A stretch of DNA of 64,000 nt, taken from positions 825,001-889,000 of the forward strand of contig CALYLW010000043.1 of assembly GCA_944989445.1 (NCBI GenBank). The letters run 5' to 3'. Positions 11,449 to 21,399 of this stretch are shown piece after piece (within the stretch, counting starts at the first letter, position 1; every line of letters starts with the position of its first letter). The notes under the pieces are model-generated. The model did not search any database. It was given only the letters and a program-made list of their open reading frames with translations, and had not been told where the DNA came from. This DNA comes from Ampullaceana balthica. Lineage: Eukaryota; Mollusca; Gastropoda; Lymnaeidae. Made by a program: the position numbers and the translations under genes.

Positions 11449-12515
11449 GCTCACATGCTCGTCTTGTCAATGCTAACCTCTGAGTTATGCCATCGTTTAC
11501 ACAATATATTTCCGCCTGGAGGACATCGCTTCCATCTAAAACATGCCATAATTTAGTCTAGATCTCGCCCTCTTAACCACCCTGCTGTCTCTCCAAACCT
11601 CAGAAAGTGTACATTACGTGGGCCTAATGGGCCTGCAGCAGCTATAAAAAAAGTTGGCACTTTATGAGCCCAGGCAATACGGAAGAGTACTTAACAGCAG
11701 CGCTCCTAGCGGTCACACATCCTGAAGAAGATGGTGCAATCGGAAAATTTTCGGATGTTCCGATCCCGATTTCACTCGCTGCTAAACTTTAATGCGTGGT
11801 AGATTGCCCTTCATTCTTTGGAGTTTTTTTCTCATATTCGATCTATCGCAAGTGAGAGTGAAAGTGTTATATTTCATGCATTTCAATCTTCAGCGAATAC
11901 GTTAAGCACATGTTCAATAACTGAATGTTCATGTTTTTTTTACTAATTATAATAGAATATAAATACTGAAATTAAACCTTGTAGTTTTTAAATATGACTT
12001 TGTATTACAATAAAAAGGTTTGCAACATTCCGACATTATATTTAAGATGTTGCTTTAGAAGCAGAAACTCATTTATAATAACGCATAATTATCATTTGAA
12101 CATAAAGGAAATTCATTTTGTAAAAAAAGTTTTTTGTTTTATTGTAACCGGAAGCCCGCCCAGGAATGGAAACCTTCCATGTCATAGAATTAGCATATTA
12201 AATATTCATAACGTCCTCGTGTTATGCTGACCACTTGATAGCGGTAAAGATCAAATCGACATAACATGTCAGATTTCTCATTGGTCCAAGCGTTGGAAAA
12301 TCTGCGAACATGACAGCAAGGGGAGATGTTTGCTTTTAGAAGCCCCACAGGAAGTTAACTGACTTATGCTGTGACAAGACTTCCTACAGTCATATTATTT
12401 TCAGCGAGCACCTAACTTCAAGCTGTAACCTTTGGCGTAAATCGCCAGATCACGACATGGCATGATCATTTTCAGGCAAATATTATAAAATAAGTGTATT
12501 TCACTCACAAGGGGT
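11449..12515. other. no gene recognised
   Basis: Unique-looking DNA left of the LTR element. No RNA gene, transposon end or coding motif seen. Confidence 0.45.
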
Positions 12516-12520
12516 ACGCA

Positions 12521-12830
12521 TGTCACATCTGATTAACATAATTTTGTGACGTAAGGTCACATGTATGGTGGACGCGGGAAGAAAGGAGCATTTCTATTGG
12601 TTGAAAGTGTTGGGCGAACAGTTGTGTGTAGACTTCCGACGAGGGAAGGTTGTATCGTGTATACTTAAGATTTCCACGTCATATTACCTCAAATGATTCT
12701 TATGTGTACAATATATATATATATATTAAAGTTGTTTTGGATAAATGAATTCGTCAGTGAATTATTGTGCACAAGATTAATTACTGTGAGAACGCCTACA
12801 TAAAAAGAGTTACAAAGTAACAACGTTACA
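12521..12830 (+). repeat. 5' LTR
   Basis: 310 bp, TGTCACATCT...CAACGTTACA, with a short AT tract (12711-12726) and an AAG-rich start. By eye it matches the 3' LTR (18659-18968) base for base. It should hold the promoter and the R region, but their borders cannot be set from sequence alone. Confidence 0.95.
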
Positions 12831-12848
12831 TTGGTGTCGAAGTAAAAG
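12831..12848 (+). other. candidate primer-binding site
   Basis: TTGGTGTCGAAGTAAAAG follows the 5' LTR directly. TGG at position two is the complement of a tRNA 3' CCA, as expected for minus-strand priming. I could not assign the tRNA species. Confidence 0.6.
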
Positions 12849-13701
12849 TTCCATGTGAACACTGTACAAGATATTTCGTGAAAGAGGTTTCGTGGAAATA
12901 AGTATTGGATATTTCCAAAAAAGGAAAGTATTCTTTAAAATAAGAAATAATACCAGCTATAGTATTTTTGAATATTCAAGTTCGTAAGAAGCTGTGAATA
13001 AACTTTTGTAGTTCAATGAAAATACAAGAAGATTTCAAAATGGCGGCATAAACGGCAGATATCCGCAGTTTATAAAACTGGAGCAGACTAGTTGGTTCTA
13101 CGTCACATTCGACGACAGTACAAGCATACTACACAGTACTGGAATCTGGGTCGTGTAGGCTTACTGAATGGTGACACACGGTGAACATATATAGGTCGTG
13201 ACGTCAACAGGCTTAATGCTAGTTGATTCCAGGAAATATTAGTAATAGTAAACATAACATCAAACCGAGAAGCTATGGACCATGGACTATTCAATGTGTT
13301 GGTGTGAATTATAAATAAAGAAACGGAATTTTTATCCATTCATTGTGTGAAGAGTTTGATTATCGCAATTTTGGATTAATGGAGTGAACTAAATTGTTTA
13401 AAAACTACTCGAAAATTGAAATTTTAACCAAGTGACTTTTATTCAAAACGATCGGACCATTTAATATATTTTGTCAATCTGAGGGAGCGTATATATAAAG
13501 TATACTGAAGATCCCGTGTGAGGATTCTTTTTGTTGTCTCATGTTGCCAATAACTAGATTTTATGGTTTAGACGTGTCACTTATTTGAACTTAACATTTT
13601 GAATTCAAGATTTTTCATTTGGACGATTTATAACTTTATCAATATATATACATACATTCCTTACCGAATTGCTAGATTCATATTATTCAATCAAACAAAA
13701 C

Positions 13702-16700
13702 ATGGATCACTACAAGGAATTCACTGCCATAGCTAAAGAGATCGGACTAAAAGGAAAAGAAATGAGAGATTTCATTGAAGAAAAAGTAAGAGAAACTGAA
13801 GAAAAAGCAAGAATAGCTGAAGAAAAAGAACAGCGAAGAAAAGCTGAAGAAAAAGAAAATCAAAGAGAAGCTAAAGAAGAAGCAAGAATAGCTGAAGAAA
13901 AAGAACAGCGAAGAAAAGCTGAAGAAAAAGAAAATCAAAGAGAAGCTGAAGAAAAAGCAAGAATTGCTAATGAAGAAGAGATGCAAAGACTCATAGTAAA
14001 AAGAGAAATTGAACAACTTGCAGTCGATAAGTTAAAATTACAAAGGGAGCGAGACAGTAGTGGCCACAATCCTGGTGATGAAACAAATAGAAGGTCAGCA
14101 CCAAGGGATACTATCAAAGTAAGAAAATATGATAGCCAAAAAGAAAAAATGGATGTTTATCTGGATTATTTCGAATCCATAATGGCTATGAAAGGCTATA
14201 ATGAAGAAGATTGGCCAGCACAACTAATGACTCAATTAACTGGAGAAGCATTTGAAGCTTATAACAGTATAGCCAAAGAAGACAAAAGCATATATATGAA
14301 TGTCAAAAAGGCACTTCTGTGTCATTTTGGAAAGTCAGAAAATGATTATAGAAGAGAATTTCATGAAATGAGAATCAAGATGGACAAAGATCCACAGATC
14401 ATAGTACATGAAGCACAAGTCAAACTAACAAAATGGCTGGAGCTGACAGCGATAGATACGAGCAACCCAAAGGCCATAATAGACATGGTGTTAATTGACA
14501 AGTTTTTAGAAAATGCAACACCAACCCTATTCACATATTTGACTGACAAGAAAGTTCGTACTCAAGCAGAGCTAACAAATGCATTACGAACATTCAAAGA
14601 CTCTCATCCGAATGTGGAAATGGATAAGAGACAAGACATATTTGCAGCTATACAAATTAAAAGTCAAGAAAAAAGGCAAGGTATGAGAAACCAGAGTCTG
14701 CCAAACCAAGGCAACAGACAAACTATTTGTTGGTACTGTAACAAGCCAGGACATATGGCGAAGCAGTGTTACCACAATAAAGGACAACCAAATAGGGTGT
14801 CACCTAATGGCAGCCCTATAAGAAAGAAAACAGAAGAAAGGTCAAGACAAGGTCATTTTGAAAGCAAAGGTAGAAGATCATGGAGAGGCAGATACAATCA
14901 TGACTCCAGATACAGAAATCATGATCAGCCCTGGAGAAGGAATGACTACCAAGAGGGAGATAATAAAGGAAAAATGAAACAAGAAGAATCACAATCTAGT
15001 AGTACTGTGGCCACTATCAAGGATCATGGCACACTGAAATGTTACCCAGTGTACATCAATGATCGAAAGTGTATGTGTCTTCGTGACACTGGATGCACAA
15101 CAATTGTAGTCCGTGATAAGATGGTGAAAGAAGAAGAGTATGATGGGAAAAAAGACACACTGATAATGGCTGATGGCACAAAGAGAGAGTGTCCAACTGC
15201 AATTTTCACCATCAACTCACCCTGGTTTCATGGTAAAGTTAGAGCCAGAGTCTTACAAGACGCCATTTGTGATCTTATTATAGGGAACATTGAAGGTGTG
15301 CTGGACAATACTGATGAAGTATACAAGGCCTGGCATGATAACAACCATCAAGTATGTGCTACTGTACAAACAAGAGCCACTACTAAAAGAAAAGAGATCA
15401 CAGACATTGAAGTTGATGAGAAACTTGAAATAGGAAGCCAACTGATGTCCAAACAAGAGTTCAAACAACTACAAGAAGAAGATAACACAATCAGGGAAAT
15501 AAAAATGAAACTTATCAAAGACAATGAAACAGGCCAAAACAAAAATTACAAGATAGATAAAGGCATATTAATAAACATTGCACAGGAAGGTACGTGCAAA
15601 AGAGTGGTTCTTCCCAAAAAGTTACAGGAAACCATTATCAAAATGACACATGACAGTCCTTTAGGTGGACATATGGGCGCCAAGAAAACAATTACTACAA
15701 TAGCAGAAAACTTTTACTGGCCTAAAATGGCAAGGCAGATAAAAGAATACATCAAGGCATGTACAGTGTGTCTACGACATAATCCCAAAGATGGGAGGCA
15801 CACAGCACCCATACAATCATCTGACAAGGCAAACTTTTTATTCGAGAAAATCGCTATAGACCTGATAGGACCATTCAAAAAGATGTCAAAGAAGAAACAT
15901 ATGTATGCTCTAACCATAGTGGACATAGCCACCAGATGGGGTGAAGCTATCCCACTGAAGCGAATAGATGCAGAAAATATATGCAACGCATTACTCAATG
16001 TTTTTAGCAGATATGGTTTCCCTCAAACACTTCTGTCGGACAATGGCAGCCAATTCAAGGGTCAGATGACACAAGCCATTTTGAAAATGTTAAACATTAC
16101 ACAAGTACACAGCACAGTGTACCATCCACAGTCAAATGGAGTGATTGAAAGACTAAACAAAACCATCAAGAATATGCTATTAAAGGTGACAGTGGACCAT
16201 GAGGACAGATGGCATGAATATTTACCCTTAATACTGTTTGCATACAACAGCAGCAAACATGAAAGCACTGGCTTTAGTCCTTTTGAGTTAATGTTTGGCC
16301 AAAACCCTACAAGTCCCTTAAAGAATTTCAAAGAAAGGCTTATAAGTAAACAAGATGCCATACAGGACAGATATCAGCTGATGTCAGACACTAGAGATAA
16401 AATACTTTACAGTATTGAAGCAGCAAAGCAAAGACTAATCAAGCAAAGTACAAGACATAGAGAAATCAAAAATAGACACAGACATTTGAGAACATTTGAG
16501 CCTGAACAACAAGTCCTAGTATGCTTACCAAACACAAAGAATGAAATCACATGGGAAGGTCCATACAAAATTGAAGAGAAACTTAGTGATGTCACTTATA
16601 GTGTCAATATCAAAGGACATGTGAAAAAATTACATATTGACAAACTAAGAACATATGATGACAATAAAGAAGGAAAGCAAACTGTTAATGTCATCATCAA

Positions 16701-18156
16701 GGTAAATGATGACAATGCAATGAAAATGAACAGTCTTGACAGTGAAAAAATATCATCTGACATACCAGATAATATGAAACACAGAGTGATCAAAATTTTT
16801 CAAAAATACAAAGGTGTCATAACAAAAGAAACAGGCAACACAAAAACTGTGACTCACAAGATACACGTTTTGGAACATGAACCCTTCAAGACCAAAGTAT
16901 ACCCTATTCCAATGGCACATAGAGACACAGTAAGGCAAGAAATTGACTACCTACTTAAAGAAAACAAAATAAGAAAAGCAGTTGAAGCTAACTATACCTC
17001 ACCAACTGTCATAGTAAAAAAGAAGAATGGAAAGGTTCGACTGTGCTGTGACTACAGACAGTTGAATAATATTACAAAATTGGACCATGAACCTATTGGA
17101 GACCCAAGAGACATTATAGACATAATTGGTACTTCCAGAATATTCACTACATTTGACTTAAACAGAGGTTTTTGGCAGATTAACATGGATCCTGATTCTA
17201 TAAAATACACTGCATTCATAGCCATGGATGAGGTGTATGAATGGTTAGTAATGCCATTTGGACTAGTCAACAGTACGGCCACTTTTAGCAGATTTATGAA
17301 AGTGATGCTAAAAGGAATTCCAAATGTGGTACATTATGTCGACGATATATGCATCCACACTAAAGATTGGGAATCACATATCCATACACTTAAAGCTGTG
17401 CTGGATAGACTCAAGAAACATAATGTGACAATCTCACCAGAAAAGATCAACATTGGAAAGAAGTATATAGATTTTTTGGGATACAGAATAGGAGGCGGTG
17501 CAGTCACTCCCACTGCAGAAAATGAAAACAAGATATTTAATCTGTCTGTCCCAAAATCTAAAAAACAAGTGCAAGCCCTGCTGGGACTATGTAACTTTTA
17601 CAGACCTTTTATTGCAAATTATGCAGAAATAGTTCATCCACTAACACAAGTTACAAAAACCAAAGATATTAGAAAATTTCAATTTCCAGGAGATTGCCTC
17701 GACGCATTAGAGAACATTCAAGAGGCATTCAGGAAGAAACCCATCTTAGTTACACCTCAATGGGACAAACCTTTCATTGTTTCTACCGATGCATCGTCCA
17801 TTGCATTAGGAGCGTGCCTCATGCAAGAACATGATGGTATCCTACATCCTATACAGTATCTTAGCAGAAACTTGACCAAAACAGAGTGTAACTACAGCAC
17901 CATAGAGAGAGAATGTCTAGCCATAGTGTGGGCTCTACAAAAACTTCAAAAATACCTTCTAGGTAGAACATTCACTCTTCTAACAGACCACAAACCACTT
18001 GTGGCATTCAACAAGAAGAAGATCAGCAACGCCAAAGTGAATCGTTGGGCTATGCTATTAGCCGACTACAAATTTGACATTAAACCTGTGAAGGGAAAGG
18101 ACAATGTGGTTGCAGACATATTAAGTAGAATGACAATAAATAAAGACACTCTGTGA
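13702..18156 (+). CDS. Gag-Pol polyprotein, single ORF, IN before RT
   Basis: 1484 codons. I chose ATG 13702 (MDHYKEF...); the frame is open from 13669 but that position is TTG. Residues about 20-110 are a K/E/R-rich coiled coil containing 25-residue tandem repeats. The capsid-like region follows, then a CCHC zinc knuckle (C343, C346, H351, C356). Protease has D-T-G at 462-464. Integrase has an H-H-C-C finger (H650, H657, C687, C690), catalytic D720, D780 and E816 with exactly 35 residues between the last two, and a C-terminal GPY module at 953-955. Reverse transcriptase follows: FDLNRGFWQI with D1152, and YVDD at 1212-1215. RNase H has D1363, E1402/E1404 and D1429. It makes the virus-like particle proteins and the enzymes for cDNA synthesis and insertion. 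All key residues are present and nothing is truncated. No stop or shift separates gag from pol, so any Gag excess must come from processing or another mechanism. No env or chromodomain seen. Confidence 0.95.
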   Translation: MDHYKEFTAIAKEIGLKGKEMRDFIEEKVRETEEKARIAEEKEQRRKAEEKENQREAKEEARIAEEKEQRRKAEEKENQREAEEKARIANEEEMQRLIVKREIEQLAVDKLKLQRERDSSGHNPGDETNRRSAPRDTIKVRKYDSQKEKMDVYLDYFESIMAMKGYNEEDWPAQLMTQLTGEAFEAYNSIAKEDKSIYMNVKKALLCHFGKSENDYRREFHEMRIKMDKDPQIIVHEAQVKLTKWLELTAIDTSNPKAIIDMVLIDKFLENATPTLFTYLTDKKVRTQAELTNALRTFKDSHPNVEMDKRQDIFAAIQIKSQEKRQGMRNQSLPNQGNRQTICWYCNKPGHMAKQCYHNKGQPNRVSPNGSPIRKKTEERSRQGHFESKGRRSWRGRYNHDSRYRNHDQPWRRNDYQEGDNKGKMKQEESQSSSTVATIKDHGTLKCYPVYINDRKCMCLRDTGCTTIVVRDKMVKEEEYDGKKDTLIMADGTKRECPTAIFTINSPWFHGKVRARVLQDAICDLIIGNIEGVLDNTDEVYKAWHDNNHQVCATVQTRATTKRKEITDIEVDEKLEIGSQLMSKQEFKQLQEEDNTIREIKMKLIKDNETGQNKNYKIDKGILINIAQEGTCKRVVLPKKLQETIIKMTHDSPLGGHMGAKKTITTIAENFYWPKMARQIKEYIKACTVCLRHNPKDGRHTAPIQSSDKANFLFEKIAIDLIGPFKKMSKKKHMYALTIVDIATRWGEAIPLKRIDAENICNALLNVFSRYGFPQTLLSDNGSQFKGQMTQAILKMLNITQVHSTVYHPQSNGVIERLNKTIKNMLLKVTVDHEDRWHEYLPLILFAYNSSKHESTGFSPFELMFGQNPTSPLKNFKERLISKQDAIQDRYQLMSDTRDKILYSIEAAKQRLIKQSTRHREIKNRHRHLRTFEPEQQVLVCLPNTKNEITWEGPYKIEEKLSDVTYSVNIKGHVKKLHIDKLRTYDDNKEGKQTVNVIIKVNDDNAMKMNSLDSEKISSDIPDNMKHRVIKIFQKYKGVITKETGNTKTVTHKIHVLEHEPFKTKVYPIPMAHRDTVRQEIDYLLKENKIRKAVEANYTSPTVIVKKKNGKVRLCCDYRQLNNITKLDHEPIGDPRDIIDIIGTSRIFTTFDLNRGFWQINMDPDSIKYTAFIAMDEVYEWLVMPFGLVNSTATFSRFMKVMLKGIPNVVHYVDDICIHTKDWESHIHTLKAVLDRLKKHNVTISPEKINIGKKYIDFLGYRIGGGAVTPTAENENKIFNLSVPKSKKQVQALLGLCNFYRPFIANYAEIVHPLTQVTKTKDIRKFQFPGDCLDALENIQEAFRKKPILVTPQWDKPFIVSTDASSIALGACLMQEHDGILHPIQYLSRNLTKTECNYSTIERECLAIVWALQKLQKYLLGRTFTLLTDHKPLVAFNKKKISNAKVNRWAMLLADYKFDIKPVKGKDNVVADILSRMTINKDTL
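13807..14000 (+). repeat. 75-bp tandem repeats in gag coiled coil
   Basis: GCAAGAATAGCTGAAG-type units start at 13807, 13882 and 13957, spaced exactly 75 bp (25 codons). They encode ARIAEEKEQRRKAEEKE-type heptad-rich sequence. The first two are almost identical and the third is partial. Confidence 0.85.
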
Positions 18157-18642
18157 ACTCCTAACTGATAAAACCAGATATATTAAAAAGACATTCTGTG
18201 AATTCCTAAAGGATACAAACAGAGACTGTAATTATATTAATATTTTTATTTGTTGAACAATGGACAAGGAACAGTGTTTGAATTCCATTGGATTATTAGT
18301 TAATTTTAATAATATTGAGTGTTTAAATGTTTTAATTACACAAAATTACAGATGTGTTTAAAAGTCCATTTTCATTTTTTCAGCACAGGTAGACAGTTGC
18401 AGTTCTACAGATTTTTTCTCATTATTTCCTATTTTTAGACTGTTGCAGCTCTACAGATTTTTTCTCATTATTTCTTATGTTTACACTGTTACAGTCCTAC
18501 AGATTTTTTCTTATTGATTCTATATTCAGAAGTTGTATGTAAGAAAATGAATGTTCATTAATGATAAATATTTGAATATAGATATAGATTGATTTGATTT
18601 TATGAAGACCAAAAATGTTGTATTTCATAAACATTTTTTTTT
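18157..18642 (+). other. 3' non-coding region of LTR element with short repeats
   Basis: Between the Pol stop and the purine tract. It holds three diverged copies of an approximately 54-bp unit containing CTACAGATTTTTTCTCATTA (about 18391-18520). No ORF of note. Confidence 0.7.
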
Positions 18643-18658
18643 GAAGGATGGGGGTGAA
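18643..18658 (+). other. polypurine tract
   Basis: GAAGGATGGGGGTGAA abuts the TG of the 3' LTR: the expected position and composition for the plus-strand primer, with one T interrupting each half. Confidence 0.75.
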
Positions 18659-18968
18659 TGTCACATCTGATTAACATAATTTTGTGACGTAAGGTCACAT
18701 GTATGGTGGACGCGGGAAGAAAGGAGCATTTCTATTGGTTGAAAGTGTTGGGCGAACAGTTGTGTGTAGACTTCCGACGAGGGAAGGTTGTATCGTGTAT
18801 ACTTAAGATTTCCACGTCATATTACCTCAAATGATTCTTATGTGTACAATATATATATATATATTAAAGTTGTTTTGGATAAATGAATTCGTCAGTGAAT
18901 TATTGTGCACAAGATTAATTACTGTGAGAACGCCTACATAAAAAGAGTTACAAAGTAACAACGTTACA
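18659..18968 (+). repeat. 3' LTR
   Basis: 310 bp, identical by eye to the 5' LTR, followed by the target duplication ACGCA at 18969-18973. Confidence 0.95.
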
Positions 18969-19253
18969 ACGCACAGGGCACTTAACGGAGTAAAGAATTT
19001 TAAGAACGTAATACATTTACTTTCTAATCCAAATAATTTAATATTATATAATTTATTATCAGAAGCAATCTTTGATCTAAAACTTTAAAAAAATATTATT
19101 GTAGATATGTGTGATGAGAAATAACATGTACATGTTGTCTGCAAGAATAACACATTTGCAAATGAGTGAATAATTCTTATTTTTAAATCCTGCAACCCGA
19201 ACTAAGACACCAATGATAATAATAATTTAACATTTTGAGAAATTTTACAGCTC

Positions 19254-19496
19254 AGTACCACATCGCAGTACCACTGCGCAGTACCACAGTGCAGTACCAC
19301 AGCGCAGTTCCAGAGCGCAGTACTACAGCGCAGTATTACAGCGCAGTACCACAGAGCAGTACCAAAGCGCAGTGCCACAGCGCAGTACCAGAGCACAGTA
19401 CTACATCGCAGTACCAGACCGCAGTACCACAGCTCAGTACCAGACCGCAGTACCACAGCGCAGTATCACAGCGCAGTACCACAGCGCAGTACAACA
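19254..19496 (+). repeat. 12-bp minisatellite
   Basis: About 20 units of a CGCAGTACCACA-type 12-mer with scattered substitutions. Because 12 is divisible by three, both strands show open frames (19202-19456 minus, 19235-19528 plus), which are artefacts of the repeat. Confidence 0.9.
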
Positions 19497-19499
19497 GGA

Positions 19500-20172
19500 A
19501 GCTGTGGGGCTCGCTCAGCTTTACATGAAAATATAAACATATGTATTTATAAATGGAAAAAAATTAAAACATATCGTAATTTAACAATCATAATGATCTA
19601 AAAGTGCACATAAGCTACCTTTATCAGTTAGAGAAATGTTTGATTGTCAAATAGGAAAGTAAAGTTTGAAAAAATGGGTTTTTAGTGGAGTCTATAAGGC
19701 TTTGGTGGTAGGATTACTTCGAATATGTAAAGGTAGATAATTCCGAATTTTAAAAAAGTATTATAGTATTTTTTATAATTTTTTTTTATTTGGGGGCGCA
19801 CAAAAAGAGAAAGACATTTTCCAAATTTCTTAATAACAGAAAGAATACGGCTGTCTGCAAAAGAGCGTAGATGACGAGAGAGTGAGTAGACAGAAAGAAG
19901 TTCAGTAAGATAAGAAGGAAACGAATCTTACAATAAGTTGTGGCTGAGAATGGACAGTTTATTATCCATGTGTGCTTGTATAGGAAGCCAATGCAGTCAT
20001 TTAAGTAGAAGAGTGATTTGATAGTGTTTTTCGCCTTAAGAACTATCCTGAACTTCGATTTTTAAAAAACTTTTTCGGTGTGTTGTTTTGGGTGAACCTG
20101 AAAAAAAATAGAATTACAATTATTATTATCAAGCGAATCGAGTGAACAAGAGCACAGAAGAGGGTTTTCGTT
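19500..20172. other. no gene recognised
   Basis: AT-rich sequence with no motif found. 18974-19253, left of the minisatellite, is likewise blank. Confidence 0.4.
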
Positions 20173-20180
20173 GCACTAAC

Positions 20181-21104
20181 TCGGGGTCGGGAAACCATGG
20201 CTCGTGAGCCACTATTGATGGCCGCATCTGGCTCGCTGACAAATGTTCGATTATAAAAGAATTACCCCCCCCCCACCAACACACACAAAACCCACTCGTC
20301 ATAAGTCAATAACCTTTTTAATTTTTTTCTATTTTTGAATGGCTTACATTCTTGTCAGTTTAGACGCGGAAACACTTTTGGAGGTCGCATGTTGGTTGAC
20401 CAATCACTGTCAATCCGAATGGTGATGGGAAGTTGCATACGTGATGGAATTCATGAAATATACATTTTCGCGGGAAATAATCAAGGTTAAGGGCTGGTAA
20501 CATTAGGAGAGCGATATCAATTAAAGGGAGAAAGATTTTGAATTTGGGATCAAAGTGACCGCTGTGATTTCTGTGGAAAAGTGGCGAAATTACACTGTTC
20601 AAGGGGGGCTGTCGTATATTGCTTTCCAAAATAGCGGCCGATGTGTACATGTGCAAAGGGGTCCAAACAACAGGTTAACGTCGGATCAGAAAGTAAACTT
20701 TCGTTTTAATCGCTTTGTCAGCTTACTAATCTTAGAAACCTTTTTGACAAGTTGGCTAAAACTAAAGACGATGAGTATCGTACTTTTCAGCAGGAATGGA
20801 CAGAGGAATTCGACTTTGTGGAGAGAACGGGTTCTGCAGTGTGTCTAATATGCAGCGAAAAAACCGCGTCTATGAAACGGACATTAGTGGTAAGAAATAC
20901 TCATTATTGATTAGCAACAGAAAAACTATTTTATTAAAAAGAATTCAGGGACATAATTATTGTACTTTTAGTGTTGAAATTACATAACATGCACACATTT
21001 ACTTGAACTTTTAGTTTTAAACATGATGTATGGCTCTCACAGAATTAATTTTTAAAATATGTGGCGTTTATGACTCTCTCAGACAAAAAAGTTTCCTGAC
21101 CCAT
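20181..21104 (+). mobile_element. hAT element relic with imperfect 8-bp TSD
   Basis: The left end is TCGGGGTCGGGAAACCATGG, followed by a GGCTCGTGAGCC palindrome. The right end is GTTTCCTGACCCAT, its inverted partner. The flanks GCACTAAC (20173-20180) and GCATTAAC (21105-21112) match at seven of eight bases, as expected for an aged hAT target duplication. A piece of transposase coding sequence lies inside (20743-20910). At 924 bp it is an internally deleted derivative. Confidence 0.7.
20743..20910 (+). pseudogene. hAT transposase N-terminal fragment
   Basis: One frame reads YRTFQQEWTEEFDFVERTG then SAVCLICSEKTASMKRTLV. The FxxEW...F..V......CLIC pattern is that of the N-terminal zinc-finger region of hAT-derived proteins of the ZBED5/GTF2IRD2-like group. 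The reading frame decays after VVRN and has no catalytic domain. It sits between the hAT ends at 20181 and 21104. Confidence 0.6.
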
Positions 21105-21399
21105 GCATTAACTGTTAGGAAGTGGCTGATTGAATGATCTGACAAATGGGGGTATAGGCAGAGCGAGAAATGTGAGTGATACAGTTATTTGTAGACATTT
21201 TGTCAGAAATATTGAAGCCAGCATTCTTAGAAGATGTTGTAAACAGTATATCGGAACTAGCCACCTGAATACAAGTGAGAAGAGACAAATTCCTGGTTGA
21301 TTTAGTATTGCGATAGGGAAGTGCTTCGGTCTTGTCATCGTTCAGTTTTAACTTACTGAAAGTAGTCCCACAATTGGCCTCACCAATGCACTCCTAACG

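Larger units (their letters stand above)
12521..18968 (+). mobile_element. complete Gmr1-like Ty3/gypsy-type LTR retrotransposon
   Basis: A 6448-bp element bounded by 310-bp LTRs with TG...CA ends and flanked by the 5-bp target duplication ACGCA (12516-12520 and 18969-18973). It contains an 871-bp leader, a single Gag-Pol ORF, about 490 bp of 3' non-coding sequence and a purine tract before the 3' LTR. Integrase precedes reverse transcriptase in Pol. In the Ty3/gypsy superfamily this order is known from the Gmr1-like group, first described from cod and other deuterostomes. The LTRs show no difference by eye and the ORF has no stop or frameshift, so insertion is very recent. No envelope ORF is present. 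Confidence 0.95.

Noticed and set aside
12711..12728. LTR AT tract as a TATA box
   Set aside because: The simple (AT)n run could serve as one, but nothing in the sequence fixes the transcription start, so I did not annotate it separately.
13669..13701. Start of the Gag-Pol ORF at 13669
   Set aside because: The codon there is TTG. The first ATG in frame is 13702, which gives a natural start MDHYKEF.
13747..17531. Phe/Ser-rich and other minus-strand ORFs under the LTR element
   Set aside because: They are antisense shadows of the Gag-Pol ORF, with composition dictated by its A-rich codons.
19202..19528. Overlapping 84- and 97-codon ORFs on both strands
   Set aside because: By-products of the 12-bp minisatellite.
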